A stretch of DNA of 64,000 nt from Edolisoma coerulescens (lineage: Eukaryota; Chordata; Aves; Passeriformes; Campephagidae), in assembly GCA_013397115.1 (NCBI GenBank), contig VWZW01000509.1, positions 1,166,358-1,230,357 on the forward strand, written 5' to 3'. How positions within the stretch are numbered: position 1 is the first letter of the stretch; every line of letters begins with the position of its first letter. This document shows positions 14,201-25,100 of the stretch, piece by piece. Under the pieces are notes generated by a model. It was not told the DNA's origin. It ran no database searches and was given only the letters and a program-made list of their open reading frames with translations. The translations under genes were made by a program, and so were the position numbers.

Positions 14201-15689
14201 CTGGTATGGAAAAAGTGACTAAACACTGTGCTGCACATGCATTTCTCTGAGTCTACACAGAAGAAATATTGCTACAAAAAGACATTACTATTATTTGTTT
14301 AAACACCTAGTGACAGAGTGAGAAGGAAATATTTTTCACTAAAAAAACCCGAGATCTCCCAGTACTCCCAGTGCTATAGAAGTACCAGTATGTAGTCAAG
14401 AATTTCCCACATCAGCCAAACTGGAGCTGAAGATGCTTTCAACAAACCACATTGACCCCAGCCTGGCAGCCCTGTGGCCCAGGTGAAATCCCAGCTAACA
14501 ATTTCAGTGCCAGTCTGCTGGTGCTTCTCAGCTTTAGAAAGCCTGAAGGGGATGGAGGTATGGCCAAAGAGCAGAGATACCTAAAGGATCCCTATTAAAA
14601 TAGGTGCTGTTGACAACACAGATGAAGGAATGCATCTGTGGGTGAGCAGTGGTTCCATAAATTTCTCTTTGGAAATATTTGTGGGATCAGCTGCATTTTT
14701 TTCCCTCATATATGATTAATGTTCCCTAGTTGGAAGGGAATACACCAATAAATTAGGACTTTCTTTTATCTTTTAAGATTTTAAAATGCAGCTGACAACA
14801 CACTTATCTGGCTAACTTTGACCTTCTTTGAATTTTAGATTTCAGTAGCAGTCATCTAATTTTAGCCAGTCTGACCAAGTTAAAATAAATGTGGCACAGA
14901 CCATGAAGGCAGCTATTCATTTATAAGCAAGAGGCAGCTACTTTCAGTATAGATGCTTATTGTGGAAAAGGCAATGATTAAAAGAAAATGTTGGGGAAAA
15001 AAGATGCAGAGAGTTACAGTCCCTGCTGTCAGGAAATTTATTAATTTCAAAGCATCATTGGTGGTACCTGCAGAGGTGAATTATTAAAAAGTAAATAAAG
15101 ATTCTCTTTAACTCATATTCTCTGTATAAAACACTTGGGGTTTTGCCTGCAGCTGTGCAGGTAACGCAGCCATTATTCTCTCAGCCCTTGTTCTCACCCC
15201 CTCACACACCTGATGGCTGGAAAGGCAGATTCTGCTTTCCTTTGAAGCAGCTGGAAATGAGAATAACAACACCTCTATGCTGCTTAGCCCTCCTTGCTGG
15301 CAGGTCTCAACCTTCTTTGCAGAAGCCATCAGCATAATTACCCAGATTTTACCAGTGTGGAGGCCAGAGCCCAGGGAACAGCAAGTTGTGTCTCAGGATG
15401 CACAATGAGCTGGTAGAAAAAGCAGGAGGAAGCCCAAGCCTTCACCTGCAGGTGGTGAGGACACTGTGCATCCTCCCAGAAAGGCTATTTCTTTGCCAGG
15501 GTGCTCCAAGCCTCCAAAAGCTCCCCTGGCCATCAGCTCAGGGCCTTCTCCAGAGATTCAGGCTTCATTTCTCCACATGTCAGGTGCCTTGTTTGTTCTC
15601 CTGCCAGCTTTGCTCCTTGGCCACAGTTCCTTTCTGCCTGTTTAGCATTCACCCCACTGAGGTGTCTATCAGCAGAAACCATGTCACCC
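8266..15689. other. Unique noncoding sequence, 7.4 kb
   Basis: Mostly AT-leaning unique DNA. A 15-T run lies at 13217-13231 and an A run near 8931-8940. The AT-rich, slowly varying stretch at about 12240-12640, with repeated AATTA/TAATAT words, could be a conserved noncoding element, but this is only an impression. The longest frames are about 106 codons, contain no recognisable domain, and overlap frames on the other strand. I found no CR1 or LTR here. Confidence 0.5.
13217..13231. repeat. Poly-T run (15 nt)
   Basis: An uninterrupted run of 15 thymines. No SINE or LINE body was recognised next to it, so it is listed as a simple homopolymer rather than a retroposon tail. Confidence 0.8.
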
Positions 15690-15694
15690 CCACT

Positions 15695-15860
15695 CCAATA
15701 AATTAATCAAGCCAAGCTCTTCTAGTACCCTTTCATGTGTTATGCTCTCCATTTTTCTAACCATCTTAATAGCCCTTGTCAATCATGCATTCCACTTTGA
15801 GGCAATCGGTTTTGATCCCAGGTGACCAAATTATGCTGCACCTGCCAGCGTGGATGTGTA
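15695..15860 (-). mobile_element. Ancient CR1-family LINE fragment
   Basis: The plus strand reads like the antisense of an old CR1 3' region: a 'CTCTTCTAGTACCC..TTTCATGTGTTATGCTC' block, then 'CTAACCATCTTAATAGCCC' (consensus 'taatcatcttagtagccct'), then 'AGGTGACCAAATTATGC' (consensus 'gggtgaccagaattatgcacagtattcc'), then 'GGATGTGTACAC'. Order and spacing are as in turtle, crocodile and bird CR1-type antisense copies. Strong divergence implies great age. The call rests on remembered consensus sequence; the subfamily is not assignable by eye. Confidence 0.5.
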
Positions 15861-16479
15861 CACCTCTCTCTTTGCAGGAATAACTCACCTTATCCATCTT
15901 GGGTTTCCAGGGTCTTTGAGTTTTCTGTCATGTTGACAGCCTCTATGCAAGGTTACGTGTCTTTATCTTGTCTTTGCTCTGCCATCCCAGCAGAAGGGCC
16001 TTTAATAGCAGACATCTAATGGCAGCAAGTGTTCTTTTAACTCATATGTCCATGTATGGTTTTGCACTCTGTACTGTGAAACTAATCCAGTTTAAAATGC
16101 TTGGTCCTCGAATTCTGCCTGTGAAGTACTCCGAGTGCCCTGTCTGTGAATCAAGGGGTTTTAGGGTTTTAAGAGTTAATTGCTGATTGTGAATATTGCC
16201 AAATTTTGCAGCTGCTTATTAGACAATTCATATGGCCTGCTCGATACTCTTGCATTTGCCAAAGATGTAAGGGAGGATGCAAGACCATTGAAAAGGGTTA
16301 GAAGCCGTGACCGAAGATCCTGGTCTCAAACCCTGAAACCAGCTTGAACCAGCCCTAGAGTTGGGACTTGGGCCAAAAACTCAGAGAGTATGGGCAAAGA
16401 AGCAAGGTGAAAAGTTTAACCCGAGGAAGACGTGTTTACTTCATCATGAAGACCCCTCCCCATGACCACCGGGAAGCAC

Positions 16480-16491
16480 TGCGCAGGCGCA
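16480..16491. promoter_or_regulatory. NRF-1-like binding palindrome in LTR
   Basis: TGCGCAGGCGCA contains GCGCAGGCGC, a canonical form of the nuclear respiratory factor 1 motif. It lies in the upstream half of the LTR, about 200 bases before the AATAAA, where enhancer sites of an LTR usually sit. The match is direct; binding is inference, and CpG methylation would be expected to block it. Confidence 0.5.
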
Positions 16492-16531
16492 AGGCACATG
16501 GAAGTGACTTTTGGACTCATTACCACATGAA

Positions 16532-16551
16532 GCGGGGCTAGGCGGGGCTAG
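16532..16551 (+). promoter_or_regulatory. Two tandem GC-box-like 10-mers in LTR
   Basis: The 10-base unit GCGGGGCTAG occurs twice in perfect tandem. Each unit has the GCGGGGC core related to Sp1/KLF boxes. Short enhancer duplications are common in LTR U3 regions. Function is inferred only. Confidence 0.45.
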
Positions 16552-16687
16552 GTAATGAATATGTATAGGCATATTGGGAAACTTAATGCATATGTAACCA
16601 TTTAGAGAATAAGAAGAGGAAGGAGAGCTGAGGAGGTTGCACAAGTCTTTGTGGAACTATCCCACTTGCTTCTCGCTCGGCTGACCG

Positions 16688-16693
16688 AATAAA
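16688..16693 (+). terminator. LTR polyadenylation signal (AATAAA)
   Basis: AATAAA lies about 50 bases before the proposed 3' end of the LTR, consistent with an LTR R/U5 arrangement. The hexamer is common by chance in AT-rich DNA; position within the LTR is the supporting evidence. Confidence 0.45.
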
Positions 16694-16744
16694 TAACATA
16701 CCTACTTTACCACTTTAATTAGTGATAAAGTCATTTTTGGTGCA

Positions 16745-17558
16745 TCATTTGCACCTTGGATGTGTCATCAGCAAGTCAGATGACTACACTCCCACTTGTT
16801 GTGCAAAATAAACTATGTATCTTCCAAGGCAGTCCTTGAAGAAATCAATTTCTTCCAGCTCAAGACATCTCCCTATTTCTTTGCTCTCATAGGGAAAACA
16901 GAGATTTTATCCACCATTAAGGAGTCAGGGCTGTGTGCATGCTCGTGTGTGGGACAGAGAGGGGGGTAAATGAGGCAGAATCAGGAATATCTGTTTTCAC
17001 ACTGAAAATAATTTGGAACTAATGGGTAAACATTCACAATATGAAGCACAATAGAAAAATCTGAAGGTAACTGCCAGGCCAAGTCAGGGCAAGGTAGAAA
17101 ATTGATGCAGCTTCAATAAAGGCTAAAGGCTGCAGTGCATGGCAGTGCTGTCATTACCAGAAGACATTAGTGCTCTCTGCACAAAGCAAGAGATGGAATG
17201 ACAAGTGAGAAGGTAGGAAATAAACAATCAATTTGGAAAAGGCCCTTTTTTTTCCCCCAGAGAACTGCATCACAAGGAGAAAAACATCTTTAAAGGAAGA
17301 AAAATATGGTCAAAAACTTGAGGTCCCAGAAAAGGGAGGATCTTTTATGTACATGCTTATCATCAACTTTACTCACTACCTTCTGCATGGAGGCCCTGGA
17401 AGAGGAAAGGAGGGCACTGTTTCAAATTAAAGTGTCCTGAAATGAGGTTTTAAAGCAACTTGATGACGTGGTAGCAAAAATTTTTTAAAGAGTTATCATG
17501 GGTACTAGTGACCAATAACTCGGTTTCTGGACTGCAAACATTAGAAACTATGGTAATT
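16745..17558. other. Unique noncoding sequence
   Basis: No gene or repeat family was recognised between the solo LTR and the decayed CR1. The end of this stretch (about 17460-17558) may already belong to the CR1 but is too diverged to assign. Confidence 0.5.
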
Positions 17559-17576
17559 AAAAAAAAAAAAAAAAAA
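17559..17576. repeat. Poly-A run (18 nt)
   Basis: Eighteen uninterrupted adenines immediately upstream of the decayed CR1 reverse-transcriptase block. It may be an expanded internal A-run of the element or an unrelated homopolymer. Confidence 0.8.
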
Positions 17577-17579
17577 TGT

Positions 17580-17960
17580 GTGAGGAATACCAAGGAAAAA
17601 CAGCATGGCTTTTGCAAAGGGCAGTCATATATCACACAGCCTCACATATCACACAATTCTCAGAGGAGGTGAGGAGCAAAAAAACATCAGAGCTAATACG
17701 GTCTTCTTGTGTTGCCCAAAAACCGAGGATGAGTCATTGCCATTGCCATGAGTTAACAGCCCTTACAAAAACTAAATATTCATAGCAGAAATGACAATGA
17801 TCAATTAGTAGATGCTTAAAAATAGAAGAAAAAAAAAAGTGAAGAAAAGACAAGAATAATTAGATTCTTCACAGTATAATACTGTCACTTATGGTTGTTC
17901 CAGTGGATTGGACCTGGGCCCAGGGCTCCTCAACATATTCATAAATGTTGCAGGAAGCAG
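17580..17960 (+). mobile_element. Decayed CR1 LINE, ORF2 reverse-transcriptase region
   Basis: 'CAGCATGGCTTTTGCAAAGG' at about 17601 corresponds to the CR1 coding stretch for the QHGF(V)KG motif, and 'TCTCAGAGGAGGTGAGGAGC' (about 17658-17677) to the following 'FFEEVTS' part. At 17914-17949 the frame reads LGPGLLNIFINV, a clear relic of the LINE RT motif LGPxLFNIFIND. The piece between (about 17700-17890) is unrecognisable. Frameshifts and stops make it non-coding. Together with the block at 18540-18780 it probably represents one old insertion. Confidence 0.55.
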
Positions 17961-18539
17961 AGAAGAAGGGCACTGATAACACTGGCTCCTACAAAATTAT
18001 TTGTAAAAGACTGATCTAAAGCTGACTGTGAAGTATTTCAGGAGATCACGAGTGTTTGTATTTAATTCCATATTAATAACTGCAGTGTGATGAAGGGTGA
18101 TACAGCAGCAGGCAGTGCAGACATGCATGTGCATGTACAGGTATGAATGCATGTACAGCCCATTATATACAGTCACTTAAGGGCTAATTCACCTCTTGTC
18201 ATCTAAGAATACTTGGAGTCCTTCAGGATTCACTGAACACTTTGAATGCCTGACACATCAATGCTCAGGAACTCGGAAACAAAGAATATTAAGAATTATT
18301 AGGAAAGGCAAAGAGAAGAAAAATATAATAGCGATACGCTACTGTATATTATTGCTGTACATTATGTACTTATTATTAATTTCACCCCATCTCAAAGGGA
18401 TGTACTGGAACTAAGACAGAGATGGGAAGACCCAATTTACTCCACAGTTTTGTTACAAGGAGAGTGGATAGACTAGGTGACAGATAATACATAATAATAG
18501 ACTAGATAATAGAGGACAGAGATGGAATATGGCTGAGGT

Positions 18540-18780
18540 AGATACGAAGAATGGGAAGTGATTTATTCACTGTTTCTCACAATACAACAGCAGGTAGACT
18601 GATAATGAAATTATCAACCATCAGTTTGAGAGCAGAGAGAAAAAAAGATCTTTTCACACAAGGCCAGGGAATTAATTCTCACAGGATCCTGTGGAAGCTA
18701 CAGAATAAATTTGCTGCCAAGAGTCAGTGGGAGTCACTGAATGCAGGGCTACTCACACCTCTGGCCTAGAAACATCCAAC
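18540..18780 (+). mobile_element. Ancient CR1/L3-like LINE 3' region
   Basis: The text follows the 3' third of old CR1-type elements: 'TTATTCACTGTTTCTCACAA' (consensus 'ttattcactgtctctcataa'), then 'ATGAAATTATCA', then an 'AGATCTTTTCACACAAGG' block (consensus 'gtacttcttcacacaacg'), then 'AATTAATTCTCACAGGATCC' with 'TGTGGAAGCTA'. It lies 600 bases downstream of the RT relic in the same orientation, matching the gene order of a single element. High divergence indicates an early amniote-age family rather than recent avian CR1. Confidence 0.6.
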
Positions 18781-19137
18781 CCAGGTCAAAAAATTCCTCA
18801 ATGAGCAGTTCCCAAAGTTGCCAGTTTGTGCTGTAAGAAAAATCCCTCTGTATTTGTCCCCTCTCTGAAATTCTCTTTCTAACCAGCATTAAATCCAAGT
18901 TCTAGAGGCCACCAGAAAACCTCACTGGGACACGCATGTATTTGCAGTTTTAGTGCACCTTACTGAAATTACATCATACAAAATCTTAAAATGTCTCCTG
19001 TGTGTTTCCATAACTCAGATTTTTCTCTTATAGAAAGGAAGAAAGGGAAAAGAAAATGCACAGCTTCCCTGTTTCTGGGTTGAGCTCTTTTCCTCAGAAA
19101 ATACTAGTTGCTGACAATCCTAGTTTTGCTACTGGTA

Positions 19138-19173
19138 CCCCCCCCCCCCCCNNNNNNNNNNNNNNNNNNCCCC
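19138..19173. repeat. Poly-C tract containing an 18-N assembly gap
   Basis: Fourteen cytosines (19138-19151) run into 18 Ns (19152-19169), then four more cytosines. The gap sits inside the homopolymer, so the real tract is of unknown length and possibly long. Any reading frame crossing it is meaningless. Confidence 0.95.
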
Positions 19174-22100
19174 AGTTTATTTGCAGAAGTAATCACTTCA
19201 TCCTGCCTGCAAATGCAGGAGTCTACCCTTTTTCCTCCATTTATTAAAACAAATAAATGAACAAACCCCACAATTAAGTAAGGTCTGGACTATTCTGTAA
19301 AAAATCACATCCTCAGATGAAATAAATTACTGTAACTTTATTGGCTTCAGTGGAGCTGTGGCAATTTACAGCAGCTGAATATTGCTTCAGCACTATGATT
19401 CAAGTTATCAAGAATGTGAAAGGCTGCAATATTGATTCAGAAAAGTCTATTTGAATTTATTTTTCTAAATTAATTTGCTCCCAGATTCATTAAACATAGT
19501 AGGGAAATATTTCTAGAATGCACATTAAGTGCAAAAATGTAGACTGGAGTCCAAACTCACCAACAAATTTAGGCAATCTGGGGCATTTTTAGGCTTCTTT
19601 ATGAGACCCTCATGGCCTAGGATAGTATCAGTTGCCTATTGGACAAATATCATTCATATGGATTTTTTTTAAGGAAGGCCCAAATATTACTGCTGAAATT
19701 TTTTTGCAATGATAGTATTCCAGTAGCACTCACAGGGAGTTTTCCCCAACAGACCTGTGGACATACCCTGCCTTGAGATCTCTCGATTTACAGAAAAGAT
19801 AGGGAGGGTTCATGGAAATTCTCCCTTCAGACTAAGTTTGGTCAGTGACCCTTTTGCCCTTTCCACCGTATAATGGTTAATTTCCTCCAGGTACCCCAGT
19901 AAAAATGGTTTTTGAGAAGGATCGTGAAGGAGGAAATGACCTTGTGGCTCAGTTTTTCTCAGCCAATCCACCCATAACGTCAAGGTTGAAGACAAAGGGT
20001 TGTCTTGAGATTGCCATTAACGTGTCATTTACTCCTTGTAGCCCCTTTTCACCAGTAATTGTGAAGTCTGGCAGCAATGCTGGCACCAGAATTTGCTCCT
20101 TTCTCTCTTAAATCTCTTGCCAGCACCAACACCTGATTTATGTGCACCACAGTCAGTCTTGGATAAAAGAAGCACCCAGGAAGTCACCTCTAGCAAGGCA
20201 GAAGGGGCAGGACACAATGTGGTGACACTGGGGATTATAGGACATTTCAATTTAAAGAGTGTTAATCATAAAGGTGGTGGCTTTATGCTGCCAACAGTGG
20301 TTTGGGGCTCCTGTGGGTAGGGAGGAGCAGGAGGATAACTTGGGGAAGGAGAGGCACAGCCAAGAAGATCTGTGTTAGCTGAGGACTGATGCAAGGAAGG
20401 CTTAGATGAGGGGTGGAATTCAAAACTGGGATGCCTAAAATACCATAAAATAAATTACTCTTAAAGAAAATTGGAAAGCTTTCATGTAGCTGTAGTGCCA
20501 AGAAGGCACGGCCCATGATGAGGGAGGAGGATCTCATCATTTTGGATGTGACACAATTTTTCTCTCCCAGTGCTCCATTTATGAAGTGCTAGTCATATTT
20601 CATTTCTAATGCTTGTCTTGGTTTTAAGTGCCCAGCTGTAAATTTGCTGGGTGACAGCCTTTAGACACGTGCATATGCATGTGTGGACTCAGGTTTTTGT
20701 GAGAGAGTCCAATGTTTCGCTGAGCCTCTAGAAAATACTGTAAAACAAGCTTCAGTTTATCAATAAAGCATGATTGTAAAATTGTAGGCCTGAAAGACAT
20801 GAAAATTATAAGACTGTCAACAGTAAAAAGGAAAAATAGATTAGAAAAATAGAAAAACAGAGAATATCTTTGAGATAAATACAGTGAAGACAGTATTGTC
20901 TTCTCTTTACCTACATGTACTTTTGACTCCCATACAGTCCTCAAAGATGTTTATATTAAAAATTTCTGAGAATCCAGGTCTTACACGTAAGGAGTCTGCA
21001 TGTTTTAATATTATCTGTATCCTTGCTAGCCTTTTTTTTTTATTTATGGTATTTGCAAGTGGCACCATAAGCAAGCGAGAGAGGGGGACAGTTTTTCTCC
21101 ACTCTCTGTGTATTTATCTTGCATGTTTGGCAACATTTGGAACCAGACCAAAATGAATTTAAGTCAATACTCAGTTTTGTTTGTTCCCTTTATAGCCCAT
21201 TTCTCCTCTTGGTTTGCGTGGGTATTTCCAACAGCAACAGAGAAGGGAAAATATTTCAAAGCAAAGCAAGATGTGGTTATATAACAGCAAACAAAGGCAG
21301 GAGGCTTCAAGGAGAAAATGTAACTCCTGAAAATAATTTTAAGAACTTATCTTTACGCAGGCTGCTACACGCAGTAATATAATTACAGAAGTACAAACCC
21401 CCCACACACATACCAATGCACAGAGTAAATACAATTATATCAGTGCTTATATGAGCACAGCTTGCTTTATTACAGAATGAGGAAAAAGATGTGATGGTAC
21501 TAAACCTGTGCACCATACATCCATGATATTATTATTTTTATTATTATTATTAATAATAATAATGATAATATAGTAATAGAAATAATAACAATCTCAAACA
21601 TTTTCACCCCTCATACATGCAGCCAAACTGGTACAAACAGCAGGTATAGAGTAATGCTATCTTCCCTCCACCCCCACATCCCCCTCATTTTGAGGTTCTT
21701 TCTCTTCTGAGCTCTTAAATTCTCATAAGGTTGCGGGGTGGCCAGCCCACCCACAGGAGAGAGATTTGGTTCTACTGATAAGCTGTTTATTAGTGGTTGA
21801 ATTCCAAAGTGTGTGCTTGGCTTCTTTGCGGCAGCTGCTGGAGGTGAGGACTGCAGAGCTCCAGCAGCTGTCAACACAACCCACACAGCAGTATAATAGT
21901 TAGGGAAAAATTGCTGAAATTAAATAGAATGTGTTGAGTTAAAAGCACTTTTCAAATTCAGCCTTTGGAGGTGTGTATCTTCCTAATGGCTTGTTGTAAC
22001 TATGGGAACAAGGGCTTTCCCCTCTCCCCCCAGGTTTTGCCTTTGACTGCTCAGTGCAGGGCTGCTCCTCGTCGTTCTTTGAGCTGGTGGAGACAGCAGC

Positions 22101-25100
22101 ATAAATACTTCTATTGCAATACATGCGTAGCCACCTACAGAGAATGAAAAGGCTGATTTTCTTCTTTGTGGCAGGCACAGTGTTAGATAACACAGTTAAC
22201 TGATTGTAATTGATAATTTGTTCCACTCGGGTTTATTGCCTTATTTGCTCTTTCCTTCTCTCTTTTCTTTTAAGTATGGAGGATCTTAAACCTATCAAAG
22301 GTTTTGATGTCCCTTGAAAAAAAGCAGCAAGGTTGGAAAGCACTTGGCAGTGCAATTAGTAATGTTAAATCAGTGTGAATTCAAATCATTTAACTTGCTC
22401 CTTTAGCAGCTGATACCAGGAATACAAATTAGAAGGTGAAACTAAAATTAAACTATTGAAACTGGAAATCATCAAAACAAAAGACCCTGGGTTTCAGACT
22501 GAGGAGAACAGAGACTTCTTTTAATATGGCAAGAAATAAAGAGGGGGCCAGAACATGAGTTTAATGAGCACGTTTTCTTTCCTTTGGAGGACTGGCAGCT
22601 CTGCAGAGTGTGGCTGAGGATGGTTGCAGGGGCACAATGAGTTCTCTCACCCTTCTTCCTTCGGTCGTGATCAACACCCAGCTCGCTGCTCAGCAAAGAG
22701 GAAGAGCACAATAACTGCTGTGTCATGGACCATTCTCCTCCACACCCACCTCCCGCTGGAGAAGGGGAATGTAAACACCAAATATCGCTGAGTGTTGCTG
22801 AGGAAGGGTTGTGCTGCCATTCACGGGGATGTTGTACCTGAAAGGAGACAGAGCAGCTTTTATCTCTGCCCCAGGCACATCACTTCCTACATCTGAGAGT
22901 GAAAGGATGCCACAGGAGTGGATTTTTCCTTCCTCTTATTTCTTTGATTTGAACAATGTCATAGCTGAAGGAGAGCAGAACAGCTGATTCCTCTGAGTAC
23001 TGCAATCATGCCCGGCTGCATTTTATGTGCAGTATCTCCCAGCCAGAGTCACTGTGCTCAAAGCTTTAGGGCTCTGTTTCCCTGCTCATGTCTCCTGGCA
23101 GAGATGCACACAACATTTCCCAGTTCACACTTCGTACCTTCCAACTTGAAAAGCAATTATTTTCTGCTAGCATTTTTAGTCTCAATTTTTCCTTCTATCT
23201 TCCATCTAATTTTACTTTGAATACTTTTTCACAGGGAAGTTGAATCAGATCAAATGAGCTTTGCATTTTGGTTTGAAGTTGATGAGTTCATTGTTATCCT
23301 GAGGCCTTCTCAGGACTTCTAAACTTGGGGTATGTGCAGAAAAACTACTTGCTTCACATCCCTGTAGCTTCATCATGAGTCTTGCACGTCTTGCCAGCTT
23401 GTCAAGTGACTAAGCTGCTGAAAGCAGCCTGTGGAGGAGTGGGGGAGGCAGTGGAGATGGGGGTTTGGTGGCCAGAGCCAGTGCCACGAGAACCAGAGGG
23501 ATTCTGTGTCCTAAAAAAGTCCAATTCAGACTGTGTTGGGTTAATGAAGAGTCTTACTAACAGATCTTATGTTTTATTGGCAGTTTAGCTTTTGTTTACT
23601 AATTTCTGAAGCAATGGTGGGAACACAGATAAATACCTAAAACTGAACTGTTTATTGTCCTCCACAAGAGCTGCCAGGTGAGCAGTCATAAGACATGTAA
23701 GAAAAAGCAGTTTTGAGGCTAAATTGACTAAACTGTCATATGAATGTCCTGCCAGAACCCCTCTTTTGACCTCCCTGGTTGTCAGAGTCTTCCTGAAAGC
23801 CTTAAGAAGCTCTTGTGGATGAACTTGCTAGAGTCATAGAATAATTTAGGAGTTGGGGCTCTTTGTCCAGCCCAGTTTCCTCCATGTATCCCACCTGCTT
23901 TTCCATGATGCCACACGACCAACATCACTCATACCGGGTAGCTCTGGCCCTTTCTACAAGGCTCTGAAGTCACCCACCATAAAGCCACAGAGCATTTATG
24001 AGCAGCCTAAATCTTGGATCCAGCCCACAGGAAAAGGATTTAAGATGCTTCTCCAGCTTCAAAGTGCACCATGTCCTGAAAGCTTGGGAGCAAGGGAGTT
24101 GTAACCTAGGAGATTCTGCTGCTTTCTGCAAAACTGGAGACCATATGAAGCCTTGTGTCTCAGTGCCCAAAATCTCTCACCCGAGGCAGCAGTGAAGAAC
24201 TCAGGAGAGGTTTGCACCCCACGCTTTTTCCTGCAGATTACACAGTTTCCATAAATACCTCTGCATAGGAAGGCTGTGCTTCAGACTCTCTCACATCAGA
24301 GGGAATTTCAGAACCAGGCTAAGCAGGTGTGAAGCTACTGATAACTTCCACCTGCGCCCTAATCTCCACTTGTCTCCAGTGTAACCATATCACAGCAAAA
24401 TACACTTGGGGACACGTGTCGTGATGCTGCTCCAAAGGTGCTCTGTCAAGGAGAAAATGTCTGTTTCATTGTTTGGCTGTGCATGACAGTCCGTGGAGGA
24501 GCTTCTCTATATAATGTTTTAAATGAGGAAATCAGTGGAGGGGCCCCCTTTCTCAGTTTAATTTGGTTTTTAATTCTTCACAAAGTTCCTGCTAAGGAAT
24601 ACTAATACCACAATGGAGAGCAAATCACTCCAGTGTGTCACACAAAGTCAAACCTTTTCATCTGACCTGAAAGATAATTCCTCTAAACAATATCACTATA
24701 GTCAAAAGGAATTGTAATTAATTCATACAGAGAGAATATAATTAGCATTCTTAGAAAAGAACTGGCTGCTGATGTACTTACTGCCTGATGAAAAGATTTT
24801 TCTTTGGAGTGATAAAATAAACTAAGAGGCCTGAAAATCCCTTTTTATTAGTCTCAAGTGCAGGATGAACACATTTACCACTTGCCAGGCAGTCTTTTGG
24901 AAGTTTAATATATGAAAAAGCTGTACATCAAATAAAAATACAGAGCTGACTATTACAGAAGTTGTGTCCTTCTGTGTTGATAGCTCAAGAACAAGCAATC
25001 CTCTCCATCTTCATGTCCATCTATGCAGTCAAATTCAAATTGATTCTTAGACTGATTTATAGATATGATGTCAAAAAAGCTGGGAGGCTGCTGCAGGGAC

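Larger units (their letters stand above)
16188..16744 (+). mobile_element. Probable solo LTR of an endogenous retrovirus
   Basis: About 557 bases starting TGTGAATATTGCC and ending TTTTTGGTGCA, so it has retroviral TG...CA ends. It is more GC-rich and CpG-rich than its flanks. It contains a two-copy 10-bp GC-box-like repeat (16532-16551), a TATA-like AT stretch (about 16557-16575), and AATAAA at 16688-16693 followed by 'CATACCTACTTTACCACTTT', a block I associate with the 3' part of avian ERV LTRs. No gag-pol-like sequence adjoins, hence solo. A clean target-site duplication was not found: 'AATTGC' before a possible earlier start (16184) only partly matches 'ATTTGC' after 16747, so ends may shift a few bases. 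ERV class is unresolved. Confidence 0.65.

Noticed and set aside
19056..19247. 63-codon frame crossing the N gap
   Set aside because: The frame exists only because the gap has an arbitrary length of 18 Ns.
23833..23875. Possible CR1 3' tail, minus strand (TCATAGAATAATTTAGGAGT)
   Set aside because: Only about 20-40 bases resemble the CR1 terminus, and the following sequence does not continue the consensus.
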